From Symbiodinium sp. CCMP2592 (Eukaryota > Sar > Dinophyceae > Suessiales > Symbiodiniaceae): DNA of 64,000 nt. The first letter of the stretch is position 1. Each line of letters starts with the position of its first letter. Below the pieces are notes generated by a model. The model saw only the letters and a program-made list of their open reading frames with translations. It had not been told where the DNA came from and ran no database searches. The stretch covers positions 3,945,729 to 4,009,728 of the forward strand of contig CAJNDT010000001.1 in the NCBI GenBank assembly GCA_905221615.1. The letters are read 5' to 3'. Shown here one piece after another: positions 33,229 through 44,964 of this stretch. The position numbers and the translations under genes are program-made.

Positions 33229-33712
33229 GGCAGTATTGGGATATGAGGTTGGAGGTATAAGATTCAATTCCCGAGGCGGTTCCTGGAAAGACTCAGTTGG
33301 GAGTTGTTGGTCAGTCAGGGGTGATGTAGAGTCGCTTTCTTGCTAGATGTCAATTTCATCTTGATTCAAGATGCCGTGCTGAGGACACTTTAAGATAGAA
33401 GCCGGAGCATTTACCAACCTTATTCCGAATAGGGATGCATAATATACTCTTCGTATCATATACACCCCAAACCCCTGGTCTAATTTATTGCGGCCAAGCC
33501 CCTCCAGTATTCGTCTCGTCTGTTTCCCAACGTCCCACGGAGTGCCCGAAGGCCCCTTGGCACAGCTCCGGATTCCAGCATCGGCTCCTTCGGATGCTGC
33601 CACCGTTCGAGAGGACCTGGGAGACATACCAGGCGGGGTTCAATGGACAGCTTTGCTGATAGTCTGAGAAGCTTTAGGGTTTTAGGGTTTAGGGTCGCTT
33701 TGCTGATAGTTC
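33229..33712. other. No recognisable gene; short telomere-like tract
   Basis: TTTAGGGTTTTAGGGTTTAG at 33673-33692 lies 20 bp before B element 2. Confidence 0.5.
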
Positions 33713-33810
33713 TACCCTAAGGCCCCATAGTAGTTCCTTTTTGGGATTACTTTATTTATAGGATTCTAAATATTAAACACAAAAAGGATCTACTATGGGG
33801 CCTTAGGGTA
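33713..33810. mobile_element. Short foldback element, family B, copy 2
   Basis: 98 bp. TACCCTAAGGCCCCATAGTA...GTTCCTTTTTGGG at the left and AAAAAGGATCTACTATGGGGCCTTAGGGTA at the right. Near-perfect arms over about 30 bp. Both ends carry CCCTAA/TTAGGG plus TA. Confidence 0.85.
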
Positions 33811-36590
33811 AGAAGCTGAGGCCGCACGTCTGGCCAGTAACAACTTACACCCGCATGTGCGTAGTCTGTATATGGTTGCACCATAAACCTATCTATGAGT
33901 ACACTGTTGTTCGGGTGTTTCTTGTTGAAGAACAGCGCAGGGTGCTTGCATAGCTTTGCTTTCGGTGGGCAATTTAGAGTATCTACTTCATGGGCTGGTG
34001 CTAACCTACTAATGGTAAACGCCATGGTCCCTCCTCTTGGAAAACCCTGCACCCTATCCAGGCGTGGAGGAGATTCGGTGTCGCCATGCTGGTGTTCCCT
34101 GGACCTGCCAGCCTCGAGGAGCAAGGCAGGGATGGTGTTGGGGTCGTGGCTCAACGCTTTTGTCGGAAGACAGGGTAACAACAGGACTTCCATCAAACGG
34201 AGGACTTCATATGAGCCTAGCTGCCGAGGTTTTGCCGACAGTCCCGAACCCCTCAGAAGCCTGCAGTGCTCGGCCCTTTGAAGATTTCAAAAACCGGATA
34301 AAGCCCGACACGAACCCCAAAGATACCTGAACCCCCGAAGACCTGGATCCTTCCAAAGCCCTCAGAAAGCGCCAGAGGATTCCAGCAGGTGGTCATTCCC
34401 AGATGGCCCTGGAACTTCGGGAGATGCTTTTCAGGGCAGATGAGGACCTCCCGGGGTTTAAGATCCAGGGTTTTTCTGGTATCAGTTTCAGTTTTTCGAG
34501 GTTTAGGTGGGAGGTGCGGGAGAGGGGGGGAGCGGGGGGAAACTATGGAGAGTTGGAGGTTTTGGGTTTCTGGCGACTGAGGGTCCAGGATCCGGCACTT
34601 GCATTTTGTTTCCTCTGCTCGGATTCGCGTGCGTTTCATGTGTTTCGTTTCAGCATGCTGAAGCATTCTGCGCCAACGGCCACTTAGAAGAGTCGTCCGA
34701 CGGTGCCGTGCTTGGAACTCTTACTTCCACGTAAACTCTTCCAACGTCCGAAATTGAGCTTCCACCTGAATCGATCCCGAATTCTCCAAACCTTGTTGTG
34801 GGGGTAAGCCATCCCAGGATGACACATGTTTCAAGCAAGCCGATTGAACTGCATATCGTGTTTTGCTTGTATCTTGTTCCGCTACTGGGTTTTTCCATTG
34901 GCCATAATACTGTTGCTTTGTGTGGTCGCTGCATCCCAACCCCCAGATCCAGAACCCTAACAAGAATAGTCTTCGTGTCGTCTCTGCCTGCCCTAGATCC
35001 TCGTGGGACTCCAAATGAGCCCAACCCAACGTGACAAACTAAGCTACAAACCGTGGTTCATGCAGCCTGGCTTGGATGGGGATCCAAACAAGTCAACACA
35101 GGTATCAACGAACAAGTAAAGCTGTAAACATATACACATCGAGAAGGAAAGCAGATGCACTGCAGAAAACAGTGTCAGTATTATTCGTCACATAGTAACT
35201 TTAACGCTTCGCCACGCTAGGCTGCCTTGGAGAAGAGATTTGGCCACCGGCACGCGCGAGATGCACTCCCACGGGAAGTGCCAACCAATAGCACTGGATC
35301 GGAGGATACTGCATTGGTGTTGATGGGGGCCTGTAATGAACTGCAATAGTGGGAGGGTTCAACGCAGGATCTCGCGCGGGCGGGCTTCAGGGTTAGAGGA
35401 GACTTGCTTGTGTGAGCTTTCCACATGTCTATCAGCCATGTCTCACCCTATCTGGCACTTAACAAATCAGTTGCAGCCCGCCACATCCATGAGCACGAGG
35501 ATGTAGAAAGTGACCTCCTTCGGACCGAATGTCATCAGTTTCAAGCCGCAAGGTGCATCCAGCAGGCATGTCAGAGCAGCAGTCATAGTTCGTTCCCGGC
35601 ATCTTCATAATTACTCGATGTAGCACTGGTCGGCCTTCTCGCGACCAATGAATAACAGCCTGACGAGTTACACTCCCTAAACTGAGATACCATAATACAC
35701 ATATCTGCGCCCACAGAAATCCGCAGAAGCATCAAGAGCATCATTCTGAGGCTGCTTCGTTGGACCCTCGGTTGCTGCCTTGAGGCCAGATGTTGCTAGA
35801 ATTTTCTTTTGGGCACCTCTTAAGGTCGGGTTCACGGGGATTTATGCTGCTAAGATGCATCATCATCTTCATTCTCCAAAGTGCGAGCCCAACCGCCCCG
35901 CCAATGGTATGCTAGTCGTGTCATGCAAGGGTCGACAAAGCCTCCAAGACCGTGCCGGGAGGGCTGTGGCATTCTTCGGATTTCCTTTTCCACCCCTGCT
36001 CCGCTCACAAGGAGCAAGGGCAAGGCTCTAACCACCTGTAGGGGGATCCAGTCCTCGACATCAAAGAAGCAGCATTGCGAGAATCTTAAAACATGGGCCA
36101 AGCATGTCGTAACTGAACTGCAGGCGGTACCAAGACAAAAAACTTCCTACGGTTTCCTGTTTCGGGGTCCTGAAAGGGACCCTTAACAAACCCAGATAGG
36201 ACCCTGCACGGAATCCTAATGGGAACCAGCCCTTATGGGAACCCTTAGGGCAACCCATATGGGAACCCTTCCCTATAGCATCCTTACAAGAACCAACCCT
36301 TAGATATCAACTTGGGAAAATTGTTACTTTCCTTATTGGTTTAACAGAGAGCACTCTTTTTGAGTATCGTTTCGGGGCTAGTTAAACCGACACCTACATA
36401 TAGGATAGGAACGCAGAGAGGCATTGGGCTTTCCCGCGGCAGCCGGTGGTCTCTTCGTGCCGAGCCTCAAGGGGTGTCTGCTGCAAGAGATCGAGAGAGT
36501 GTCTGAAATGTACATCCAAGAAGGGCACAGAGCGAACGAACAGAGCGAGATAGAGATTATATGTATATGTATGTACACATTAATATCTAA
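33811..36590. other. No recognisable gene; GGGAACCC cluster
   Basis: About 2.8 kb of mixed DNA with overlapping ORFs up to 146 codons, none recognised. At 36160-36275 ATGGGAACCCTTA-type motifs repeat four or five times, reminiscent of the AGGAGCCCTT cluster at 4326. Confidence 0.5.
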
Positions 36591-36631
36591 GTCTATCTGC
36601 CTATCTGTCTGTCTGTCTGTCTGTCTGTCTG
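36591..36631. repeat. Tetranucleotide microsatellite (TCTG)n
   Basis: CTATCTGCCTATCTG, then about seven TCTG units ending in TCTGACAG. Confidence 0.9.
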
Positions 36632-37391
36632 ACAGAATCTGTTTGTCTGTATATATGCATGTACAAAATATACATGTACACAGATAGATATCAGATAGAG
36701 CGAGGCACACAGATGGCAAGGCAGAAGACCAGAAAGAGAGAGAGAGTGCGAGCGAGATTCGGTCAGGGAGAGATAGGGTGGCGGAGTTTCCGCGCAGACT
36801 TGCCCACAGGCGAGAATGCAATATTGAACATTTCCATTTTCGGAGTATATACAACTTACATATCGCGTCAGGCTTTTGCCATCTCCCGTCCTTGACATCG
36901 GCGGTGTCCACCTGTGTGAGTTGTCTTAGGTGTTCTTGTCCATGTGGGCTGAGGGTGAGGGTAATGGAGATCTTGCAAGAATAGGGTTCCTTTGAGGGTT
37001 GCATCTTGTTTTGGTTGGTGTGGAGAGGAGCGCCTTTTTCGAGAAAGGTGGGGATCCGGAAAGAGGAGTCATGCGCTCTGAGTGTAGGATGGTATTTCCA
37101 ATTCCGATTCAACTGGGGCTTCGGTTCTTCAGAGTTTTGGTTCCACCTTGCCTGGAAGTTTAGAATGTAATGAATATGACATAGTACTATGGTTCACTAT
37201 GAGAAAGTATAACATTGTAGATATTGTATCGCAATAGTTTAATATACTACATGTGTGGAGCTCCAAGCTGTCAAGGCGTCCTGCGTTGCACGAGACTGCG
37301 GAGACTGGGACCTTGGATCTGAGTTCTGGGATGACGGTTTTCTCCTTCCTCCGATGAAGCCCGGTGGTTGCTATCCTAAATCCAAAACCCT
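36632..37391. other. No recognisable gene
   Basis: A GAGAGAGAG patch near 36736 and AT-rich DNA at 37160-37250. A 244-codon minus frame (36378-37112) is stretched by the TCTG repeat and is rejected. Confidence 0.5.
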
Positions 37392-37493
37392 GCCTATAGG
37401 GTCCATTGTAGTTCCTTTTTCTGGTTTAACCAACTTTATATTCGGGATCCTAAAAGGTAACCCCAAAAAGGAACTACAATGGAGACTATAGGT
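37392..37493. mobile_element. Short foldback element, family B, copy 3
   Basis: About 102 bp. CCTATAGGGTCCATTGTAGT at the left and ACTACAATGGAGACTATAGG at the right, with inner GTTCCTTTTTCTGG/CCAAAAAGGAAC arms. It differs from copies 1, 2 and 4 in the outer bases. Confidence 0.8.
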
Positions 37494-37996
37494 AAACCCT
37501 GAACCCTCCATCTTACACCCCAAAAATGCTCCAGATCCTAAACCTGGAAGCCTCGAAGCACTCGACGAAGCGGTACAAGCATTGCCACGGTCAGTTACAC
37601 ATAGAAGCACCGACTTTCTAAAAACGTTGGCTAGCAATGACAAGCGCAAGACGAGTCGCCAGAGTAGTGTCAGCAATCTGACAGGAGATAGCAGCAGTAC
37701 TGTTGAATTACTGTTGACAACAGGTACAACTTGAACTGCAGTCGTCGCTGAAAATACTGGTAAGTAAATCGGTATTGTTAGAACGGAGCAGAACTAGTCT
37801 TGCCGTTCTTACCAGCCTCCACCAAAATATGATCCAACAACTCCCAGACGAGATGCCTGACCAGGTCCTGATTCAAGCTTCGCGAATTTTTCGTTCAAGT
37901 TCTTGGGTCGGTTTAAGTTCGACCCTTCCACAGGCGCAAAGCCAACCCCGAGAAGTTAAGCGCGAAACTCGCTTCACCGGGGCTGTAACGACATAG
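37494..37996. other. No recognisable gene
   Basis: Mixed sequence between B element 3 and the telomere-like tract. Only short ORFs, none recognised. Confidence 0.45.
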
Positions 37997-38036
37997 CCCT
38001 AAACCCTAAACCCTAAAACCCTAAAACCCTAAACCC
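37997..38036. repeat. Interstitial telomere-like array (CCCTAAA)n
   Basis: About five CCCTAAA/CCCTAAAA units. Drifted GGGTTTA motifs follow on the opposite strand at 38442-38570. Confidence 0.85.
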
Positions 38037-39588
38037 CAAAACGGCTCGCACCATGGAGCCGAGTCCAACCTGATGGCGCATAGGCACAATCCGCACACCC
38101 AGGATTTCAGATCCTGTAGAGCACTGAACCTCAAACCGCTTTAAACGATACCCAAAAAAGACCGAAATGCAGAGCATCCCAAGAGTCTACAAGCACACAG
38201 TCGTACTCCTGTAACAAACCCCCCCCAAGACCCTCAAAACATACCCTGCAAGGCCCGAAACCCTAATTATGCTCTGAAACCCTAGACCCTAAACCTCAAG
38301 AGCCCTAAGGGAACCCGGTGCATCCCTACAACCGGGGCGTTTGCCATCTCCGGGCCGGAGCACCCCGCGCTGCTTCGCGGGACTTCGACCTGGCAGTGGC
38401 TGAGCTTCCGAGGGGTTTTCAGGGGTGCGGGTGGGGTTCAGGGCTTTAGGGTTTAAATGGTGTTTTGCGGTTTAGGGCTTATAGGGTTTATCAGGGGGTT
38501 TACGGTTTAGTGCTTTTAGGTTTCAGGCAGGGTATATACGGTTTAGAATGGTTTAGAGTTTAGGGTTGAAAGAGAGGCGGTTGTGAGATTTGGGTTTGAG
38601 GTTTTTATGCATGGCAAGACCTATGCCGGTAGAGTTTGCAACTAGACGTTTTGAGTCTGGAGAGGCTGGCCAGTTGAAGCCTGATTTCATGCTCAATTTC
38701 TTATTTCGCAAGGCCATGAGCCCGAGTAGCCAGCAGTGAAAACGGGACATAGGCAAAAGCATTCTACCCTGTGCGTAGAACGGTCTTTGTAAAATTGGAG
38801 CCGAAACTGATGTTTGGAGTCCTTGTTAAGCCGCAGCCATGCTTGCAGCTGTTGCTTTGAGAAGATGATATCACAAGCTAGATGGCAACATAAGACGGGT
38901 ATGTAATGCTCCTAAACTCCAATGAATTCCCACCAACCCTAAATAAGCAGAAGAACAGGATTCAACCCTTGTCTATAGCAATGCATCCTACAGCTCGTGT
39001 TGGTAACAGGTGCCTATGCATGTCTTCTGCCAGATTGGACTCATGAGCAGCAACTGCTCAGCTCCCTTTGGCCTTCGTTGGCTCTCGAATTCGAGTTATG
39101 TAGCGTATGCAATAACACAATTAAAGTCAAAGTCATAGCTCAGAAGCACCAAAGAGGATGTTGCGATATTCGACATGGTGCTCGCCCAGGTGAGCAGGTG
39201 CATTGGTCGTGATCTGGCTCCACCACCGTTGCTGCAGCAGCCCCAGCGTATGCTGACCAGTGTGTCATGGACTATACTGTCCCATAGAGACGTGAGATCG
39301 AAGTTTCTGTGTTGGACTCTCGCACTAGGGCCTGGATCACACGTGGGATAGCATGGGCAGTGCTGGCAATACAGGCAGCTTTGTGCCTTCTGAGGTTGGT
39401 GCGTCGTGCGCTGACGGGATCCATGCTGCCTGAGCGACAGGCGCATGGGGGATGGCGCAAGCTCAGTTCCCTACTCCGTGAGGTGCTGTTGAAGCACGGC
39501 CCACCATGCTGTACGCTTCAGATCTTCTGTAGCTATACTGTGCGGACCACGACGACAGGCGCATAAACCAGAACCACCACGACACCCG
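38037..39588. other. No recognisable gene; degenerate telomere-like DNA
   Basis: 38200-38310 and 38440-38570 are drifted CCCTAAA/TTTAGGG sequence, and the rest is mixed. A 69-codon ATG frame at 38553-38762 (-) and an 85-codon GTG frame at 39309-39566 (+) have no recognised domain. Confidence 0.5.
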
Positions 39589-39852
39589 CTACATGTCGAC
39601 AGCTCTGAACAGTGCCGCCCCGATTGGAAGAAAATCTTCACTGCTAAAAGCTTCGCCGGCGTCGTTAAGAATGTTTGCAGGGCGTGCTTGCTTTTTGGGG
39701 TCGAACAGCCTCATTTCCCCCGAACCTCTCCCAACAAACGGGGCTGGCATACCAGGGTTTTGATGCGGGCTGATGACCCGAACTGGCCCAAACTCAAAGC
39801 ATAGTCCCAAACAAGTACGCAACATGTAGACGACGAGCTCTCGTGGACCCCG
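39589..39852 (-). CDS. Possible exon, unknown protein
   Basis: A minus-strand frame of about 88 codons begins after a CTGACAG acceptor-like site at about 39853 and ends with TAG at 39589. An ATG lies at 39825. The product looks soluble and compositionally normal (GSGEMRLFDPKKQARPANIL; EAFSSEDFLPIGAALFRAVD). I recognise no family. An ATG frame further upstream on the same strand (39946-40128) could be a preceding exon. The length is within chance expectation. Confidence 0.22.
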   Translation of the reverse strand, partial: RGPRELVVYMLRTCLGLCFEFGPVRVISPHQNPGMPAPFVGRGSGEMRLFDPKKQARPANILNDAGEAFSSEDFLPIGAALFRAVDM

Positions 39853-40128
39853 CTGTCAGGCAGAAGTTTGGGCGGACTTCGAGTTGGTTAGGCCAGAGCG
39901 TGGAGTTCTGGCTTTGGGAGGGTTTGGGCTTGAGGAGCTTTCGATTTAGGGCCCAGGGTTCAGGAGATGCATTGGGGTAAAGGGTTCGGGCGCCCGTGTC
40001 CGAAAAGCTGGCTGTGAGTTGAGGCCGCTGGCACCTAACGGCTTTGCCGATCCAGGGGGTCGAAGTTCTTTGACTTTGATGGGAAACCCGAAGTGCCTGG
40101 GTCCTGGGTTTCCGCAAAGAGGGTCCAT

Positions 40129-40288
40129 CTGTTCATAAGGCGAAAAGCTTCCGGCTGTCTTCAGCTTTCTTGCCCCAACCCTAAACCCAGTCTACACCCT
40201 ATAAACCCCGACAAACCCCAAATCTTAACTCCCGCAACCTTTACATCCTCAACCCCAAGCCCTTGAACCCTAGCTCATCGTGCCCCCC
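40129..40288. other. No recognisable gene; drifted CCCTAAACCC motifs
   Basis: Short gap holding irregular telomere-like fragments just before D element 4. Confidence 0.5.
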
Positions 40289-40496
40289 GAGACCCCAATA
40301 TCCTTTACTTAGTGAATATACCTTGAATCATTTTACATAGAGAAATATAAATAAATATAAATAAATAAATAAATAAATATATATATATATATATAATATG
40401 TATATATATATATATATAATATGTATATATATATATATATATTCTACCATAGTTTAAGGTACATTATCCCCTAATTAAGGGACATCGGAGTCTCTG
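40289..40496. mobile_element. Family D element expanded by an internal AT microsatellite
   Basis: Arms GAGACCCCAATATCCTTTAC and AATTAAGGGACATCGGAGTCTC match D. The centre holds (AAAT)n then (TA)n with ATAATATGTATA variants at 40343-40442. The element is thus double the usual length through microsatellite growth. Confidence 0.7.
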
Positions 40497-40739
40497 GGCC
40501 TTCGCGTGCCCTTCCCAGGCGCCGCGTGGCCAACATGGGCGCCTCCCTGCGGTCGATCCAGCGGGACCTTGCCCGGGATCCGTGGCACTCCGCAGGGAAC
40601 CCTAAACCCCTAAACCCTAAAGGGCTTTTAGCAAGAGTTTATAGGGAATCAGGGTTTAGGGCTTAGGAGATCTATGGGGTTCTCTACGTAGGACCTTCGT
40701 GCTTTGTTTGGCATTCGGCTTGGTTGCTATACTTCGTTG
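40497..40739. other. No recognisable gene; drifted telomere-like motifs
   Basis: CCCTAAACCCCTAAACCCTAAAGGG near 40600-40624, then GGGTTTAGGG near 40652-40661. Confidence 0.55.
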
Positions 40740-41210
40740 CCACAAAAATTGGTGTTAGAAGAGCTAGCCATGTAAATTTTGAGTTTGAAAATGTTAATGC
40801 CCTGTGATTGTTTACAACCTTTAAAATTTACATTGGCGACATCGGCCAAGCCCTTGGTTTTGGAAAAGTCAACAGGCCTTTAGCATTTTAAAAATATTTA
40901 AGATTTCTTAGCATTTAAATGGGCCAACCTTTTATAAAGTGTAATTTGGTTCAAATCTGCGAATGCCCTTAAACTCTTTACATGTAAAATCTTTGACTTA
41001 AATGGGCCAAGCCCTTGGTTTGGGAGAGATCAGAAGGCCCGCAACGTTTTTACAACCTTCAATTACCCCAGGTTTATTGCTTTCATTATCTGCAATCTTC
41101 AAAATTTAGATGGGTCAAGCCCTTTGTTTTGGAAAAATCAAAGGCTTACAGAATTTGAACGGGCCAATCATTTAATTGTTGACTACTTTTTGTAAAGGTT
41201 ATATAATGCC
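40740..41210. repeat. AT-rich block with a recurring GGGCCAAGCCCTTGG motif
   Basis: A markedly AT-rich stretch in which AAATGGGCCAAGCCCTTGGT or variants recur near 40843, 40918, 41000, 41108 and 41158, followed by TTTTGGAAAA(G/A)TCAA. The spacing is about 75-110 bp. This looks like a decayed tandem repeat directly upstream of the small ORF at 41289. Confidence 0.55.
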
Positions 41211-41288
41211 GTTAAACAGCAAGCCCATTCTTAAAATATTGGTGCATTCCCAACTGAATTTCATCAGGCGGAAGTGCGTCGGCTGGCG

Positions 41289-41525
41289 ATGTCTGCTGCT
41301 TCTGCTTTCGTGAGGGCACGCGCTGCAAACCTCTTGACATTCGAAAAGCAAAAACACGCAACATGTGCAGCAGAGGAAACACTTCTAGCTGCAGTAAAGA
41401 AGCGCTGGTCGGGATCTCACGTTGCGTTCTTTGCATTGTGCGTCGTCGTTGTCGTCTTTGGGGTGGCTAACAGCAACAAGAGTCAAGACTTATGGCAACC
41501 TATGATTAAGAGACCATTAATATAG
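41289..41525 (+). CDS. Candidate small single-pass membrane protein
   Basis: An ATG-initiated frame of 78 codons. The N-terminus is Ala/Arg-rich without acidic residues (MSAASAFVRARAANLL), as in mitochondrial presequences or amphipathic helices. A hydrophobic segment (HVAFFALCVVVVVFGVA, residues 44-60) could span a membrane, and a short polar tail ends KRPLI. A CATCAG trans-splice-like acceptor occurs about 20 bp upstream. I recognise no family. The base composition contrasts with the AT-rich block before it. By length alone it could be chance. Confidence 0.25.
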   Translation: MSAASAFVRARAANLLTFEKQKHATCAAEETLLAAVKKRWSGSHVAFFALCVVVVVFGVANSNKSQDLWQPMIKRPLI

Positions 41526-43360
41526 ACCCTAAGCCCTATAAGAATTATAGAGAAGAACAGGACCTTGACCGAATAAAGTGTAAATGTCCTTGCCGCAGGG
41601 GGTTCTAGTGTTTAGTTTGAAGGCTTAGTTTTTCTTGCGGGTTAGGCTTCGGTTTTCTGGTTTTTGGTTGTCGGGTTTGGGGTTTAAGGCTCGGGGTTCC
41701 CGCATCTAGTGTGGGGTAGGGTTTCATAGGGCACACAGGGCTTCTAAGGCTAAGTTTTCCAACGTATTTTCAGGGCATGTAGTAAGTTCCAGTGAGCTTT
41801 TCGCATCGTTTTCCATTTTATACGAGCGTTCTTGTGCGTGGCTACAAGATTCAGCCGACAAGCATCCCAGGACAAAATCAGCTCCTTCGCTACTGGGACC
41901 GCAACTCCTGAAATTTACGTCTTATGCGGCTTCACACAGGAGCACCAGTCCCATTACCTTGTCCCAACTAGCCACACCGCAGCATACCTAAAATTTTGCA
42001 GACCGATAGCATCATCATAGGCCATCTTGTTTCAATGACTATAGGTCCTCAAGCGTTTGAAACTTCCGAGAGCATGCAGTCTGCAAAATCTGCAGCTGGC
42101 GCGGCGTTTTCGTCACCGACCTACATACATCAGGGTCTGGGGTTTAGGACTTTGACACTCTGAGAGCTGATAGCCCATAGGGTTGACCGGGAGCATCAAG
42201 GCGCAGTACCAACGCATGGTGGTGCAAGCTCAGCCCGCGAATGCACCGCATCGGCACTGGGCTGCTGCAATTCTGGCCACCTGTCGACCGATATCATGGC
42301 TTGAGGTTTAAGGGTTAGGCTGCGGTTTGGGGTGGGGACTCGTGTTTATAGAAATACTATACCATTGATTGAGAGTTCTTGTAGCAAGGGTGGTGTGAGA
42401 AATATCTACACACGAGCCGTAGACCGTCAGGGTTTCAACATGTTCGACGTGATAACGTAGGGTTTCACCGAATCCTCGCTAGCACTCTGAAGAAGCCGAA
42501 ACAAGAAGCTGCAGGTGTCGTGGACATTTCGACATCTGGAACACCGCGGCTGATGTTTTTGACATTGCGTGGCCAGCATGTTCACAAACCTTCCTGCACT
42601 TGTAAACTTCAAACCACCGAGCCCAAAACCTATGAATCCTTGCGGGAACCCTACAAACCAAGACCATAAACGCAGTACCCCAATGTCCTAAATCCTAACC
42701 TCTCAAGCCCTTCAAACCCTAAAACCCAAACTCCTTTAGATCCTAAACTCCCTAACTTAAGCATGTAAACGACGAACCCTAAACCGTTGAAGCCACTCCA
42801 GACGCGAGGCACGCACTTTCCGCCAGCAGAGCGCGGTCAGTCGCCTGACTGAGGCTCGTCGGCCTTTTGGGGCCCCTTCTTCGGGATCCGTTTTAGGTCT
42901 TACGAACGCCTTACATTCCGGATCGTTATAAGGATCCTACCACTGAGGGGAAAGCTTACAAAAGAAATCCAAAAGTTCCATTTTTTCTGGTATCAAGCAT
43001 GCCGGAACCGAACAGCCACACTTTCCCCAACAACGAGAGTGGGAGATCATCCCTTGAAGACAATGGCTGTCGGACAGGTGGAACTGGAGTCGCTGACCCA
43101 TCTGCTGCGGAGAATGCCGGGGTTCTCCTTCTTAGAGCCTCCTGCCCTGGGAGAGTTCGGAGTTGGCGGTTGGGTTTGCAATTCAGAAGTTTAGGGTTCT
43201 AGGCTTCCGTACAACATGACGTCGTTGAAAGTTAACTACGTCTGTTTGGGTAGGGCTGGGGGCTGAATAAGCTGCAAGTTGTCCGGCTTGATTAGGGCGC
43301 AGAAACCGCAAAGACCCTAGGTGTGCGGGGAGATGATGCTGGGCATATTTGTTTGTACAT
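41526..43360. other. No recognisable gene
   Basis: Mixed sequence with drifted GGGTTTAGG motifs at 41600-41760 and CCCTAAACC motifs at 42690-42790. Short ORFs only. Confidence 0.5.
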
Positions 43361-44875
43361 ATACTTGTACATATACATATACATATATATATATATAGAC
43401 GTATCGTATGTACATATACACATACACAGTCCCGTGGCACACTCGAGCCGTCTCGCAAGCAATAAGCACTAAACTCTGATTCCTGTATACGGCTTGCGGC
43501 CCGTCCCCTGAATCCAAACCTGGGTCTGAGTCTGAACCTATGATGAGGCCCAAGTCTTTGCGACAGTGCCTTCCCGACATCTCCGTCCACTACGTGCCGG
43601 CAGGTAGGCAGCCCTGAACCGAGATACTCCTTCTTGAGCTGTGCAGCAGAACTGTTGTTGTTTTGCCACCATCGATTGTTGTGAGTTCAGCTAGAAACAG
43701 ACGTTCGGTGGTTATGCTCCTCCGTGCTCCGACATGTTTGCTGTTTTGAGTGCTATACCTGATCCGACCATGCTACTCGCATTGCTGCGACCCCGAGCTT
43801 GAGCCGCCAGCGCTTTGGATTTCCAGTCCTCTCGCTGTCACTGCTGCGACGAACCAGCTTGATGCCGAATCATGTGGCCTCTTGCATGCGCACATCACTT
43901 GCAGGAGCCGTTGCATAGCTTCTCCTCCACCTATACTCCTTCTCATTCATAGAGTTCCTGCCATCACCAACATAATCAATCGTGGCCTTAGCTCTCATCT
44001 TCCTCCTCACCGAACCAGTATTCCTGTTGTATTCGTAGTCGCAATCACCATCATCGTCGTCATCATCCTCATCTTCTTCTTCATCATAACCACCATCACC
44101 GCTATCATTCTCGCCACAAAAAACTAGTACCATTTACTATTTTTTCTGATCTCATCCTCTGTGTATTCATGTGCATCGCAGTCACCACCATCACTGTCAT
44201 CACCAGCATCATCATTAACAACATCCTCGCCATGGTCATGACCTGTTGCGTCTACGACTCGCGTTTGCGATTCCTCACGGTGCGTTGAGCCTTTGAGACT
44301 GGAAGTTTCTGGCCCGAGGTCCCAACATTCAGCGTGTTAGGGCGGTTGCGTTGAGGCTTTATGAGCGCCTCTTCGATTTGCATGGATCGCCTTAGATCCT
44401 ACGGCGATGAACCCAGGCCTCAACCTTCCGAAAAGACTCCAGGACAGCCGCTCCTCCCGTTGCCATTCTGGTATGTCATTCTCCAGGGGTGCCTGGTCGC
44501 AAACACAGCTTGCCGTCGTTGGGTTGGAGTGCTTTTGGTCTCCCAGACTAGCAGCACGTACAAGCATAGCCATCCTGTCAGAGCTCCGACCTCCCGTCCC
44601 GCTGAGACTTTGATGGTTTAGGGTTTAGGGTGCTACGAGCCCTGTCACTCCTTGCAGTCAAGCGCCGTGCAGTGCCATGCGCTGCGCATTCCTTTGTTTC
44701 CCGGCAGAGCGCACTGTTGGCACTGGGAGTGTGGGCTTCCAGAGACTTGATGCTAGAATCAGAAGTCGGGGTTGCCGAAAGCTACCAGTACATACTCAAC
44801 GCAAAGCACATATATCTGTTGCAGCTTGAATGCCCTGACCAGACAGCCTTGTTCCCCCTACCGTCCGGATATTAT
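43361..44875. other. No recognisable gene; TA and CAT patches
   Basis: TATACATATACATATATATA at 43370-43400 and CATCATCGTCGTCATCATCC-type repeats at 44030-44110 and 44180-44225. A 112-codon frame (44630-44968, +) runs into the foldback at 44876 and is not a safe gene call. Confidence 0.5.
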
Positions 44876-44964
44876 GTATACCTGGACCCCAAAAGCATGC
44901 AGAAGAATAGCCTTTTGTGGGTGTTGGGCCATTATTTTACCTACTTTTGGGGCTTTAGGTATAC
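44876..44964. mobile_element. Single short foldback element
   Basis: 89 bp. GTATACCTGGACCCCAAAAG at the left and CTTTTGGGGCTTTAGGTATAC at the right, with four mismatches in about 20. It resembles the C inner block (GGGCCCCAAAA) but not its ends. Confidence 0.6.

Noticed and set aside
36378-37112. 244-codon minus-strand ORF
   Set aside because: It owes its length to the TCTG repeat (Gln/Thr/Asp/Arg run) and has no recognisable domain.
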